A stretch of 64,000 bases of DNA from Streptomyces actinomycinicus (GTDB lineage: Bacteria > Actinomycetota > Actinomycetes > Streptomycetales > Streptomycetaceae). Numbering within the stretch: position 1 is the first letter of the stretch; each line of letters opens with the position of its first letter. Of this stretch, positions 47,639 through 56,763 are shown in pieces. The stretch lies in the NCBI RefSeq assembly GCF_016741775.1, contig NZ_JAERRK010000025.1, positions 62,001-126,000 of the forward strand, given 5' to 3'. A program made the position numbers and the translations under genes. A model generated the notes under the pieces. The model ran no database searches and had not been told where the DNA came from. It worked only from the letters and a program-made list of their open reading frames with translations.

Positions 47639-48946
47639 ATGGCTGACCGCCCCAAGCCCCCCAACGCCCGGTTGCGCGCTGTGCGCGTGGACGAACTGCA
47701 GAGGTCCCGCCAGGAGTTCGCGAAGCTCATCGTGGAGACAGGCGAGGAGATGGGTGAGACAGTCGCCTGCACCGCGCGCCTGGTGGCGGCATGGGAAGAC
47801 GGCGACGTCCAGCTCCCCAGGGCGGTTTACCGGCGGATCCTCACCCGGCTGACTGGACGCACCATGCAGGAGCTGGGCTTCCGGCTCAGCACCCCGGCCC
47901 GCCCCGGCGTACCAGCAGCCACGGCGAACCCAGAGGAGGAGCAGGTGAACCGCCGCGGGTTCATGGCCGACAGCGCAGGCGCGGCCCTGGCGCTCATCCC
48001 CGTCCTCTCCCCACGGGATGGGGCCCCGCCTGGCCGGATAGGCGCCGTCAACGTGCGCGCCCTGGACACGGCCGTGGCGAAGATTTACGCCCACGACCAC
48101 GACCACGGGTCAGCCGCCATGCGCCGCGACGCCTCCAACGCCCTGCACACCGCCTACTCGTGGCTGCAGGAAGGCACCTACACGGCGAAGACCGGCAAGC
48201 GGCTGAGGTCGGCGACCGGTCACCTGTCGATCGCCGCCGGGTGGCTCAGCTACGACTCCGGCCGTCCCGCCGACGCACGCAGCCTCTACAACGAGGCCCT
48301 CGCCGCCGCGCGGATCGCCGAGGACCCGGGCCTGGAGGCGCACGCCTTCGGCTGCCTGTCCTTGCTCGCCAAGGCATCCGGACGGCCGCGCGAGGCAATC
48401 TCGGCAGCGCAGGGCGCGCAAAGCGTCGCCAACTCCTACGGCTCACCGAGGATGCTGTCGCTGTTCGCGATGCGCGAGGCGGGCGGCTGGGCCCTGCTGG
48501 GGGACGCCAGCGCCACGGACCGGGCGATCATCCGCGCCCACAAGCTGTACGCCAAAGGGCCACGTGAGGCTGATCCGGACTGGCTGGAGTTCTACCACCC
48601 GGGCGAGCTGGCAGGGCTAGAGGCGTTGGCCCGGGCCGACCTCGCCCAGCACGAACGGGCTGCAGCCGGGGCCGAACAGGCGGTGCTGCTGCACGGCGAC
48701 CAGTTCACCCGAAATCGCGCCCTGTACACAGCCGACGTCGCCATGCAGCATGCCGTCAGGGAACGTCCGGAGCCGGAGGCCGCGGCCGAAGCCGCCGGAC
48801 GCGTCCTCGCGTACCTTCCGGAGGTGCGCTCGGACCGGCTGCTGCAGCAGTTGCACAACGTCTCGAGCGCGCTGCAGCGGCACGCGTCCGTCCCGGCGGT
48901 GGCGGACTGGCTGGAGGAGTACCGCACCATCGCCGGCGTCAGCTGA
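47639..48946 (+). CDS. XRE-like regulator with TPR domain
   Basis: 435 residues. A degenerate helix-turn-helix (RQEFAKLIVETGEEMGETVACTARLVAAW split over residues 17-45), a Tat-like stretch RRGFMADSAGAALALIP, then TPR-type helices to the end. ATG 47639 is preferred over 47615 because GGGAG lies 7 nt upstream. The GNAT gene follows after 10 bp. Its 190-bp upstream region is shared with the divergent DUF6415/HATPase pair. Confidence 0.75.
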   Translation: MADRPKPPNARLRAVRVDELQRSRQEFAKLIVETGEEMGETVACTARLVAAWEDGDVQLPRAVYRRILTRLTGRTMQELGFRLSTPARPGVPAATANPEEEQVNRRGFMADSAGAALALIPVLSPRDGAPPGRIGAVNVRALDTAVAKIYAHDHDHGSAAMRRDASNALHTAYSWLQEGTYTAKTGKRLRSATGHLSIAAGWLSYDSGRPADARSLYNEALAAARIAEDPGLEAHAFGCLSLLAKASGRPREAISAAQGAQSVANSYGSPRMLSLFAMREAGGWALLGDASATDRAIIRAHKLYAKGPREADPDWLEFYHPGELAGLEALARADLAQHERAAAGAEQAVLLHGDQFTRNRALYTADVAMQHAVRERPEPEAAAEAAGRVLAYLPEVRSDRLLQQLHNVSSALQRHASVPAVADWLEEYRTIAGVS

Positions 48947-48956
48947 GGAGGATACG

Positions 48957-49526
48957 GTGACCACCCCGAGCACCCGCACCGACGTGGTGATCCGCACCTA
49001 CGGGCCTGGCCAGGTCCCACCGCTGGTCGACACCCTCGCCGACATCTGGGCCGACAGCCATCCGGAACTGGTCGACAACCCGGGCGCGGAGGCAATGGGC
49101 CTGTCCGTGCCTGCATTCCACCGCCAGATCACCGGCCACCTCAAACACCCAGGTTTCGTCCTGGTCGTCGCCTACTCCGGCGGCAGCGCCGTCGGCTTCG
49201 GCTACGCCTTCCCCTGCTCGCCCGACTACTGGTTCGGCTCCCTGATCGACCAGGTCCCCGAAGACGCCCGCGAGGAACGTCTGATGGGCCTGTGCGAACT
49301 GGCCGTCCGCCCGCCGTGGCAGTCCCAAGGCATCGGCACCCGGCTGCACGCCAACCTGCTCCAAGCCGTAAACCCGCGCTGGTCCTCACTGCTCGCACTT
49401 CCCTCGAACCAGCGGGGGCAAGACCTCTACGCCCGGCTCGGTTACGAGTACGCCGGCCCGTATCGCAACACGCCCGACGGTCCCGAGTTCGACCTGCTGC
49501 TCCTGCGCGTTCAAGACGCAGCCTGA
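48957..49526 (+). CDS. GNAT-family acetyltransferase
   Basis: 189 residues, GTG 48957 behind GAGGAG. Motif A ELAVRPPWQSQGIGTRLHAN and a C-terminal RGQDLYARLGYEYAG are typical. Co-transcribed with the XRE-TPR regulator, which may respond to its substrate. Confidence 0.8.
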   Translation: MTTPSTRTDVVIRTYGPGQVPPLVDTLADIWADSHPELVDNPGAEAMGLSVPAFHRQITGHLKHPGFVLVVAYSGGSAVGFGYAFPCSPDYWFGSLIDQVPEDAREERLMGLCELAVRPPWQSQGIGTRLHANLLQAVNPRWSSLLALPSNQRGQDLYARLGYEYAGPYRNTPDGPEFDLLLLRVQDAA

Positions 49527-49655
49527 CGGACTGGACATCAGGGCTTTTCGGAGCGAGGGAACGGCGATGTGCAGGCCGAAGGGTAGCGCCTCGTCTCGGC
49601 CCACGGGAGCCAGTCGGGCCAGCCGGATGGGCCACCTCGGCAGGCCACAACCAGG

Positions 49656-50642
49656 TCAGGCCAGTGCGCTGACGATCTTCCCCAGAGCGACGTAACTGTC
49701 CCGCACCCCCTCCGTGTTGCCCAGGCGGTGCCGCTCCAGTCGGATCGCGCCCAGATGGCGCGCCTCGTACACGAGCGCGCGCCAGGCGCCGGCCGAGGAA
49801 GCGTCCCGCGAGCCGTAGGCGTCCCAGAAAGCGGTCCGCTCGTCCTGCTTAGCGCTGGCCATACGAATGGTCCAGTCGGCAGCCGGGTCACCGAACAGGG
49901 TGCGGTCGAGATCGAGCACGCCCGTGATCACCGGTTCGGGTGCCTCCGTGGAAAGCATCGTGTTTACGGTCCACAAGTCCCCGGTCAGAAGATGCGGCTC
50001 GCGGATCTCGTCGAGGACATTGCGATGCTCGGTGGCGAGGTCAGCGACCGCGCGTACGTCTGTGGCGTCCAGGCTCGAGGCGCTCAGGTCATCCGCGATG
50101 GCGTGCAGGGAGGCGACCACAGCCGCACTCCAGGTGGGAAACCCCGGACCGGCGACCGGGCCGAAGTGCGCGCCGCGGATGGAATGCACCCGGCTGGTGA
50201 TCTCGCCGAGCTGGGCGAAGAAGCCCCGCCAGAGCGGGCGGTCGTAGGCACCGAGCCGTTCGGGGGTCGGCACGCCGGTGAGGTGGCTCTGCAGCACCCA
50301 GTCCCGGCCGATGATCTCCTGCGACCAGTCGGCAAACAGCATCCGCGGGACCAGGGTCGCGACGGTGGAGAGGTAGGGCACGGTGGCGTACTCGTTCCGC
50401 ATCAGCCCCCGCTCGGACGCGAACTGCCGATCCGGGGCGGGCGCGATTCGCAGGATGACTGGCTCCGGCAGGCTCTCTGCAGTGATTCGGTATGTCGTGT
50501 TGTACATACCGCCGCCCAGCTCCACCGCGGAGGTGACCCGGACGCCGGCGCCGAAGGCGCGCCCGCAGATCTCCGGGATGTCTACGTCGGCAACAGGTTG
50601 CTGGAAGGCAGACGGCTCGCGAGAGATTGAACGGAACTCCAC
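49656..50642 (-). CDS. Aminoglycoside phosphotransferase-family kinase
   Basis: 328 residues from GTG 50642 (GAGGAG upstream). LTGDLWTVNTML holds the catalytic loop (HxDxxxxN with Gly for His), and VLDLDRTLFGDPAADW the Mg-binding Asp. Family members phosphorylate aminoglycosides, macrolides or metabolites such as homoserine or choline. The ATGCAT-box promoter P5 lies upstream, placing it in the element's own regulon. Confidence 0.8.
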   Translation of the reverse strand: MEFRSISREPSAFQQPVADVDIPEICGRAFGAGVRVTSAVELGGGMYNTTYRITAESLPEPVILRIAPAPDRQFASERGLMRNEYATVPYLSTVATLVPRMLFADWSQEIIGRDWVLQSHLTGVPTPERLGAYDRPLWRGFFAQLGEITSRVHSIRGAHFGPVAGPGFPTWSAAVVASLHAIADDLSASSLDATDVRAVADLATEHRNVLDEIREPHLLTGDLWTVNTMLSTEAPEPVITGVLDLDRTLFGDPAADWTIRMASAKQDERTAFWDAYGSRDASSAGAWRALVYEARHLGAIRLERHRLGNTEGVRDSYVALGKIVSALA

Positions 50643-50724
50643 GAAGACTCCTCGTGTCCTGGCCGTGGGTGGGAAGCAACGGCAGTCCAGTGTGTCGGCG
50701 ATGCACCAACTTCACGGATTTCCA

Positions 50725-50750
50725 CTATGCATAGCCAAGTTATGCGTTAT
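50725..50750 (-). promoter_or_regulatory. ATGCAT-box promoter P5
   Basis: The palindrome CTATGCATAG (50725-50734) followed by CCAAGTTATGCGTTAT; 22 of 26 positions equal P1. On the minus strand it gives TTGGCT as -35. It lies about 85 bp before the phosphotransferase gene. Confidence 0.6.
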
Positions 50751-50884
50751 TGAGGGGATGCCTCTGACGAGACTTGGTTGAGCAGAACAGGGAGCGGAAG
50801 CCTGCCACTAGATTCCGCGGTCGACGCACGGCTTGCTCTTCGTCGTAGTCGAGTGTTTCAGTGAGCCGTTCCGAGGAGGGGTGC

Positions 50885-52549
50885 GTGCGCTTCATCGTGC
50901 TGGACGCGGAGGAACGGCCACGGAGCCGGAGCAAGCAGCGGGCCTGCCTCCTGGAACCGGTTCCCCTGTCCGATGACGACTATCTGACGCTGTACCGCCT
51001 GTGGTTCGCCGACGGCAGCGGATCAGTCGAGGAACTGGGGACGGTCAAGATCGGCTACGCCGACCTGGTGCGAGATGAGAGACCGCTCGAAAAGGGGGAG
51101 TTCCGTCAGCTGACGGGACTGGACCGGCGGCTGTACTGGTTTTCGCTCGGACAGGACGCCACCTACTACGAGAACATCAGCAGGCTCGGTCCCTCGGTTC
51201 GGGTGGAGGTCCTTGAGGGGCTGTGCGACATCGCGTTCAGCCCGGAGGTTGCCGAGGATGCCGGGTACTGGGACGTGACACAGACGTCGCTCCAGCGCAG
51301 CGTCGAACCACAGACAGTCGAGAACCAGTTCCGGCGCATCGCCCGGGGCGGCTCCCGGCTGACGGCGTATCACTTCAAATACGTGACGCCCGTTGACGGC
51401 CTGGCGGAGAAACCGGGAGAGGCATGGCGTCTGGCCTTCTCCGTCACTCCGCACTCCCGGCCCCCGTCCAACATTCATGTGCTGATCGGACGGAACGGCG
51501 TGGGCAAGACAACGCTGCTGGGCAACATCAGCGAGGCGGTGGTGAACCCCCAAGCGGAGCCGGGTGACGTTGGCGAAGTCCTCTGGGCAGATGACGGGAC
51601 GGCGTCGTTCACCAACGTCGTAGCCGTCACGTTCAGCGCCTTCGACCCGGCTCAGGAAGACGGTGAGGCTGAAGACAGTGAGGCTGAAGCCGGTGGCGAC
51701 GACGAACGCCATCCGCAGGTGAAGGGCTGGGACGCAGCCAAGGACGTTCCCGGCGATCAGACGCCACCGGCCGAGCCGGCCGAGCCAGCCGTCAAGTACA
51801 CGTATGTGGGCCTGGCCAAGGTCGATGTTCACGGCCGTCCTACGCGCGAACGCAAGTCGTACGACGACCTCAGCTCAGAATTCTCCAAGAGCGTCGAGGA
51901 GATCCACGCAGCTGAGCGGGTCGGTCGATGGATAGCCGCGCTGGACGTGCTGAGCAGCGATCCGCACTTCTACGAGTCCCCCATTCACACCTTCGCCCGG
52001 GACTTGCTCGACCGCTCGTACTCCCGAGACGCCAGGGAATATGCGCAGGAGATCTTCTCCTGGCTCAGCTCAGGGCACGCCATCGTGCTGCTGACGATCA
52101 CGAGGCTGGTCGAAACCGTCGCCGAGGGGTCCCTCGTGCTCTTGGACGAACCCGAGGCTCACCTGCATCCGCCGCTGCTCGCGTCCTTTGTCAGAGCGCT
52201 GTCCGACCTGCTCACTGACCGCAACGGCGTCGCCCTGATCGGCACCCACTCGCCCGTGGTCCTGCAGGAAGTCCCCCGTTCCTGCGTGTGGAAGGTCAGC
52301 CGATGGGACCGTCACCCGCCGCAGCGGCCCAGCCTGGAAACGTACGGGGAGAACGTCGGAGTTCTCACCCACGAGATCTTCGGACTGGAGGTCAGGCAAT
52401 CCGGCTTCCACGCCGAGATCGCCCGGGCCGTCGACGAGCTGGGATCCTACGACCAGGTCATGGACCGCTTCCGCGGACAGCTGGGCGGGGAGGCAAAGGG
52501 ACTGGTCCGCATTCTCCTAGCGCACCGGGATGCGGACGGACTCCGCTGA
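50885..52549 (+). CDS. ptuA: AAA/ABC-type ATPase, Septu PtuA-like
   Basis: 554 residues. Walker A GRNGVGKTTLL (about 201-211), Walker B VLLDEPEAHLHPP (about 417-429) and the switch GTHSPVV (about 452) in the order of SMC/OLD-like ATPases; no TOPRIM nuclease follows. A charged, low-complexity insertion lies near 260-300. GTG 50885 chosen for the GAGGAGG box; an upstream GTG at 50861 is possible. The next gene, an HNH nuclease, overlaps by one base, the arrangement of Septu antiphage systems (PtuA senses, PtuB cuts). Confidence 0.7.
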   Translation: MRFIVLDAEERPRSRSKQRACLLEPVPLSDDDYLTLYRLWFADGSGSVEELGTVKIGYADLVRDERPLEKGEFRQLTGLDRRLYWFSLGQDATYYENISRLGPSVRVEVLEGLCDIAFSPEVAEDAGYWDVTQTSLQRSVEPQTVENQFRRIARGGSRLTAYHFKYVTPVDGLAEKPGEAWRLAFSVTPHSRPPSNIHVLIGRNGVGKTTLLGNISEAVVNPQAEPGDVGEVLWADDGTASFTNVVAVTFSAFDPAQEDGEAEDSEAEAGGDDERHPQVKGWDAAKDVPGDQTPPAEPAEPAVKYTYVGLAKVDVHGRPTRERKSYDDLSSEFSKSVEEIHAAERVGRWIAALDVLSSDPHFYESPIHTFARDLLDRSYSRDAREYAQEIFSWLSSGHAIVLLTITRLVETVAEGSLVLLDEPEAHLHPPLLASFVRALSDLLTDRNGVALIGTHSPVVLQEVPRSCVWKVSRWDRHPPQRPSLETYGENVGVLTHEIFGLEVRQSGFHAEIARAVDELGSYDQVMDRFRGQLGGEAKGLVRILLAHRDADGLR

Positions 52550-53391
52550 TGTGGCCTCTCGACCCACCCGCTCTGTCCGCCCGGGACAGCTATGACACAT
52601 GTGTACGCGGCACCAGGGATGTACAACGACGCGGTCGGCTGCTGACGGCCGGCGACAGCGTGGAGGCTGCAGGCGAGCATTTCCGGCAGGCGGCACGGCA
52701 AGGAACTCTGCACGAACTGGACAGCCAAGAGTTCACCGTGCCGGGCATCGCCCCCGGCGACCTGGTGCGCTGGGCCTACGACAACGGCATGGTCGGCTCC
52801 AGGGACGGACGGGCGGTCTACGAGCGGATCCTGGGTGCCGCGCCGGACGAAAGGTGTCCCCTGTGCGGGCATGGGATGGTCCGTACCCTGGACCACTTCC
52901 TGCCCAAAAGGATGTTCCCTGCGCTATGCGTAGACCCGCTGAACCTCGTGCCGGCCTGCGCCGATTGCAACCACATCAAGGGTGAACGCCATCCGGCAGA
53001 CGCAGAGACCACCCCGTTACACCCGTACCTGGACCGGATAGACCAAGACTCCTGGCTGGATGCCCAGGTCACGCACAGCAGTCCCGTATGGCTGGACTTC
53101 TTCGTCAGCCCCCCATCCAGCTGGGCGCACATCCTCATCGAGCGGACCCGGTACCACTTCACACTGTTCGGATTGGCTAGGCTCTTCGCCGTCCAGGCCA
53201 ACCGCACGGTGAACAACATCCGTCGTCAGCTGACTGCGATGCTCGATGCCGGCGGCAAGGACATGGTGCGCGCCTACCTGACGGACGAAGCCGAGACACG
53301 CCTCGCGGACCGGCTCAACGGATGGGAAGGAGTCACCTACCGGGCCCTGGCACGCGACGACGCCTTCTGCAGCGGCGCATTCGAACTCTGA
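52549..53391 (+). CDS. ptuB: HNH endonuclease, Septu PtuB-like
   Basis: 280 residues with a zinc-stabilised HNH: CPLCGHGM (about 104), LDHFLPKRMFPAL (about 114), NLVPACADCNHIKG (about 132). The catalytic H is in LDHFLP. The C-terminal 130 residues are helical and probably contact the ATPase. TGATG overlap with the ATPase gene shows one transcript. PtuB members degrade phage DNA when released from PtuA. Confidence 0.7.
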   Translation: MWPLDPPALSARDSYDTCVRGTRDVQRRGRLLTAGDSVEAAGEHFRQAARQGTLHELDSQEFTVPGIAPGDLVRWAYDNGMVGSRDGRAVYERILGAAPDERCPLCGHGMVRTLDHFLPKRMFPALCVDPLNLVPACADCNHIKGERHPADAETTPLHPYLDRIDQDSWLDAQVTHSSPVWLDFFVSPPSSWAHILIERTRYHFTLFGLARLFAVQANRTVNNIRRQLTAMLDAGGKDMVRAYLTDEAETRLADRLNGWEGVTYRALARDDAFCSGAFEL

Positions 53392-53541
53392 CCCGGCAAG
53401 ACGCTGCCCTGGGCATTGCCGGGGCGTAGAGATGCCTGCGGCGGAGGTGGCCGCGCTGCGGAGCTGCTCCCGCACCCTGGCAGGTCCGGGGGCGCGTGCC
53501 GGGGGCCATCGACCTACGCTGAAGGCCCGTAGGAGGTCCCG

Positions 53542-54489
53542 GTGCCGCCCTTCGCTCTGCCCGCCCCGCTCGCTCTGGCTCGCGCAGTCACTGCCGTGCC
53601 CGAGTCGCAGGGCTGGACGCTCGAGCCGAAGTGGGACGGGTGGAGATGCCAGATCCACACCGCGACCCGACGGGTGTGGAGCCGGCACGGCACCGACCTA
53701 TCCCGCCAGTTCTCCGACGTCGCAGACGCTGCCGCCGGCCTGCCCGACGCCGTCCTCGACGGCGAGCTCGTCGCGGTCCTCACCGACGGCTCCGGCGTGG
53801 CCTTCGACCGCCTGCAGACCCGGGCCGGCCGCCGCGGCCCCCGACACGGAGCCGACTTCACCGTCCACGTCGCCCTCTTCGACATCCTGGCCATCGGCGA
53901 CACCGACTGGCGGCCGCGCCCGTACGCCGAGCGCCGCACAGAGCTGCTGCGTCTGCTCGAGGGCGGCCCGGCCACCCTGCGCGCGGTGCCAGCGACCGAG
54001 GATGCCAAGCAGGCCCTGGAGTGGGTCGGAGCGCTCGAGGGCGTGGAAGGCCTCGTGGGCAAGCGGACCGGCGCACCGTACGCTGCCGGCCTTGCCTCCG
54101 GCTGGGTGAAGTGGCGCCAACGCCATACCACCGAGGCCGTGGTCATCGGGGTGACAGGAAGGACGCCGGCGGCGCAGGCCCTCGTCCTTGGCCGACCGAA
54201 GGGCGGCCGGATGCGAGCGGTCGGCGTGAGTCTTCCGCTCGCTCCGCAAGTGCGCCTGGCCGTGGCGCCGCTGCTGCACGCGGCCGGCGGGGGTATGCGG
54301 GAGCTCCCAGGCACTGTGGGCGGGCTGCCCGGCGCCGACCCGGTGCGCTTCCTGCCGGTCAAGCCGGAGGTGGTAGTGGAGATCGAGGTCGATCAGGCGA
54401 GGCTCGAGTTCGGCCGTTACCGCCACCGGCCGCGTGTCCGACGGGTTCGTGGCGACCTGACACCCGAGCTGGTCGACGAAGAGCATTGA
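53542..54489 (+). CDS. ATP-dependent DNA ligase (LigC-like)
   Basis: 315 residues. The KxDG nucleotidyl motif EPKWDGWR has Lys30; DAVLDGELVAV is motif III and EGLVGKRTGAPY plus WVKWRQ motifs IV and V, followed by an OB fold. Streptomyces use NAD-dependent LigA for replication; such ATP ligases serve repair. GTG start behind AGGAGG. Monocistronic; ends in a bidirectional terminator. Confidence 0.88.
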   Translation: MPPFALPAPLALARAVTAVPESQGWTLEPKWDGWRCQIHTATRRVWSRHGTDLSRQFSDVADAAAGLPDAVLDGELVAVLTDGSGVAFDRLQTRAGRRGPRHGADFTVHVALFDILAIGDTDWRPRPYAERRTELLRLLEGGPATLRAVPATEDAKQALEWVGALEGVEGLVGKRTGAPYAAGLASGWVKWRQRHTTEAVVIGVTGRTPAAQALVLGRPKGGRMRAVGVSLPLAPQVRLAVAPLLHAAGGGMRELPGTVGGLPGADPVRFLPVKPEVVVEIEVDQARLEFGRYRHRPRVRRVRGDLTPELVDEEH

Positions 54490-54501
54490 TCGAGAAGTGT
54501 G

Positions 54502-54546
54502 ACTGAGCGCGGTAGTTGGCCCCGCTGGCCAAGTACCGCGCTCAGT
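54502..54546. terminator. Bidirectional terminator
   Basis: A 13-bp stem ACTGAGCGCGGTA / TACCGCGCTCAGT continued after one G-G mismatch by TTGGCC/GGCCAA, small loop. It lies between the convergent ligase and arsI genes. Confidence 0.8.
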
Positions 54547-54601
54547 TCGAACTCCAGCTCCCTGCGGCCTTCACCTTCCGGAAAGGTGCGGGGCACCCTG
54601 G

Positions 54602-55111
54602 TCAGCTGCCACAGGCGCATCCAGCGACGGCCTTGGCCTCCGCCGGCGTCTGGGCCGGGTCGACGGCCTCCTCGTCGGGGGTGCAGCAAGCGGTGGTGCC
54701 GCAGCAGACATCCGGGGCGCCTTCGGTGCTCTTGCCCAGGGTGTCGGCGTTGGCCTTGACGACGTAGACCTCCCACGGCTCCTTGCCGGGACCGGTGACC
54801 CACACCTTGTCCTGGAGGGCGTAGCAGCAGGAGGTGTCGTTCTCCTCGAAGGTGGCCAGACCGGCGTCCTTGAGGCGGGTGGTTGCGGCGTTGACCTGCT
54901 CGGTGGAGGCGACCTCCACGCCGAGGTGGTCCAGGCGGGTGTCCTCGCCTGTCTTGCCTTCGATGAGGACGAGCTTGAGCGGGGGCTCGGTGATGGCGAA
55001 GTTGGCGTAGCCCGCGCGGCGCTTGGCCGGCTCGGTGCCGAACAGCTTGGAGTAGAAGGCGATCGAGGCTTCGAGGTCGGCGACGCGCAGGGCGAGCTGG
55101 ACACGGGACAT
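54602..55111 (-). CDS. arsI: ArsI/CadI-family VOC metalloenzyme
   Basis: 169 residues, VOC fold: LALRVADLEASIAFYSKLFG, FAITEPPLKLVLIEG, LDHLGVEVAS, and the vicinal cysteines in DTSCCYALQDKVWVTGP used by ArsI to bind trivalent organoarsenicals. ArsI cleaves C-As bonds of methylarsenite and aromatic arsenicals; CadI binds cadmium. The Cys-rich tail (CCGTTACC, CACG) is usual. Divergent from arsR, with shared operator. Confidence 0.85.
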   Translation of the reverse strand: MSRVQLALRVADLEASIAFYSKLFGTEPAKRRAGYANFAITEPPLKLVLIEGKTGEDTRLDHLGVEVASTEQVNAATTRLKDAGLATFEENDTSCCYALQDKVWVTGPGKEPWEVYVVKANADTLGKSTEGAPDVCCGTTACCTPDEEAVDPAQTPAEAKAVAGCACGS

Positions 55112-55127
55112 GGCGGTCTCCCAACGA

Positions 55128-55206
55128 CTTGTTTCGACGTCTGTCGATACAGTCGACCTTGCCACCGGATTAGATGACTGTCAACATAGAGAAATGTCGA
55201 AACAAG
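55128..55206. promoter_or_regulatory. arsI-arsR operator region
   Basis: CTTGTTTCGAC (55128-55138) and GTCGAAACAAG (55196-55206) are perfect inverted copies; a second dyad CTGT-CGAT-ACAG lies at 55141-55152. The right copy covers the start of arsR. This is where the ArsR dimer is expected to bind and repress both directions. Confidence 0.65.
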
Positions 55207-55580
55207 CTGGCCTGCCAGTGCTCGAACAGGACGACGAAGCGGCGGCGTGCTGCGCACCGATGGTCCGCGAGCCCCTGGGCGAGGAGGCCGCGGCGGAGCT
55301 GTCGCGGATGTTCAAGGCACTGTCGGACCCGATCCGGCTGCGACTGCTGTCGCTGATCGCCTCGCACGAGGGCGGCGAGGCGTGCGTGTGCGACCTCATC
55401 GGCCCCTTCGGCGTGTCCCAGCCGACGATCTCCCACCACCTGAAGGTGCTGCGGGAGGCCGGGCTGGTCGGCTCCGAGCGGCGCGGAACCTGGGTGTACT
55501 ACTGGGTGCTCCCCGAGGCCCTGGCGAAGCTGTCCGCCCTGCTGGAGATTCCCGCCGTGTCCGCGAAGGCCCCGGCGTGA
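55194..55580 (+). CDS. arsR: ArsR-family metalloregulator
   Basis: 128 residues. Winged helix with EACVCDLIGPF (Cys64, Cys66, the classical CVC sensor box in the recognition helix), then VSQPTISHHLKVLREAGLV. An extra N-terminal CC pair (residues 19-20) could be a third ligand. Releases DNA on binding As(III). ATG at 55194; GTGA overlap with the aquaporin gene. Confidence 0.93.
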   Translation: MSKQAGLPVLEQDDEAAACCAPMVREPLGEEAAAELSRMFKALSDPIRLRLLSLIASHEGGEACVCDLIGPFGVSQPTISHHLKVLREAGLVGSERRGTWVYYWVLPEALAKLSALLEIPAVSAKAPA

Positions 55581-56344
55581 CCGCGCCCGCGCCGCTGGTG
55601 CGGCGAGCAGTGGTCGAAGGGCTGGGGACGGCCGCGCTGGTCGCGGTGGTGGTCGGCTCCGGGATCCAGGCCACCGAACTGACCCACGACGTCGGGACGC
55701 AGCTGCTGGCCAACTCCCTGGCCACCGTCTTCGGGCTCGGCGTGCTCATCGCCTTCCTGGGCCCGGTGTCCGGAGCGCACTTCAACCCCGCGGTCACCCT
55801 GGCCGCCTGGTTCACCGGCCGGCGCACCGGCGACGGCCCCAACCTGCGTGAGGTCGCCGCGTACGTGCCCGCCCAGGTGGCCGGGGCGATCGCCGGGGCG
55901 GTGCTGGCCGACGCGATGTTCGGCAAGCCGCTGGTGGCCTTCTCCACCCACGAGCGGTGGGCCGGGCACCTGTGGCTGGCGGAGGTCGTGGCCACCGCCG
56001 GGCTGGTCTGGCTCATCTTCGGCCTGGCCCGCGCGAGCCGCGCGCACCTGGCACCACTACTGGTCGCCGCCTACATCGGCGCGGCGTACTGGTTCACCTC
56101 CTCCACGTCCTTCGCCAACCCGGCCGTCACCATCGGCCGGGCGTTCACCGACACCTTCGCCGGCATCGCCCCCACCTCCGTGCTGCCCTTCCTCGCCGCC
56201 CAGCTGATCGGCGCCGCCGCCGGCCTCGGCCTGGTCGCCGTCTCCTTCGGCCGCCCGGCCACCGCGGGCGAGGACGAGGTCGTCGTCTCCCACGCCGGGC
56301 AGCAGCCCACCACCCGTTCCACCGAAGAAAGCGCCCTGGCCTGA
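55577..56344 (+). CDS. aqpS: Aquaglyceroporin, arsenite channel (AqpS-like)
   Basis: 255 residues, six membrane spans and two re-entrant half-helices with the channel motifs FNPAVT and ANPAVT. GTG start overlaps the arsR stop, and its own stop overlaps arsC (TGATG). In rhizobial arsR-aqpS-arsC operons such a channel lets arsenite formed by ArsC leave the cell downhill; the same gene order here supports that role. Water/glycerol transport remains possible. Confidence 0.82.
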   Translation: MTAPAPLVRRAVVEGLGTAALVAVVVGSGIQATELTHDVGTQLLANSLATVFGLGVLIAFLGPVSGAHFNPAVTLAAWFTGRRTGDGPNLREVAAYVPAQVAGAIAGAVLADAMFGKPLVAFSTHERWAGHLWLAEVVATAGLVWLIFGLARASRAHLAPLLVAAYIGAAYWFTSSTSFANPAVTIGRAFTDTFAGIAPTSVLPFLAAQLIGAAAGLGLVAVSFGRPATAGEDEVVVSHAGQQPTTRSTEESALA

Positions 56345-56763
56345 TGAACACCTCCGCCGTTCCCTCCGTGCTGTTCGTCTGCGTGCACAACGCCGGCCGG
56401 TCCCAGATGGCCGCCGCCTTCCTCACCCACCTCGGCGGTACCCGCGTCCAGGTGCGCTCCGCAGGCTCCGCCCCCGCCGACACCGTGAACCCGGCCGTGG
56501 TCGAGGCCATGCACGAGTCCGGCATCGACATCTCCGCCGAGACCCCGAAGGTCCTCACCACCGAGGCGGTGCAGTCCTCGGACGTCGTGATCACCATGGG
56601 CTGCGGCGACGCCTGCCCCTACTTCCCCGGCAAGCGGTACCTGGACTGGCAGCTCGAAGACCCGGCCGGACAGGGCGTCGCGGCCGTCCGGCCGATCCGC
56701 GACGAGATCGAACGCCGCATCCGCGGCCTGCTCACCGAACTCGGCATCGAGCCCGCAGCATGA
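56344..56763 (+). CDS. arsC: Arsenate reductase, low-MW phosphatase type
   Basis: 139 residues. P-loop CVHNAGR (Cys13-Arg19) and two further redox Cys (C87, C91 in GCGDACPYF) make the three-cysteine relay of thioredoxin-linked ArsC. Reduces As(V) to As(III), the substrate of the channel encoded upstream. Confidence 0.93.
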   Translation: MNTSAVPSVLFVCVHNAGRSQMAAAFLTHLGGTRVQVRSAGSAPADTVNPAVVEAMHESGIDISAETPKVLTTEAVQSSDVVITMGCGDACPYFPGKRYLDWQLEDPAGQGVAAVRPIRDEIERRIRGLLTELGIEPAA

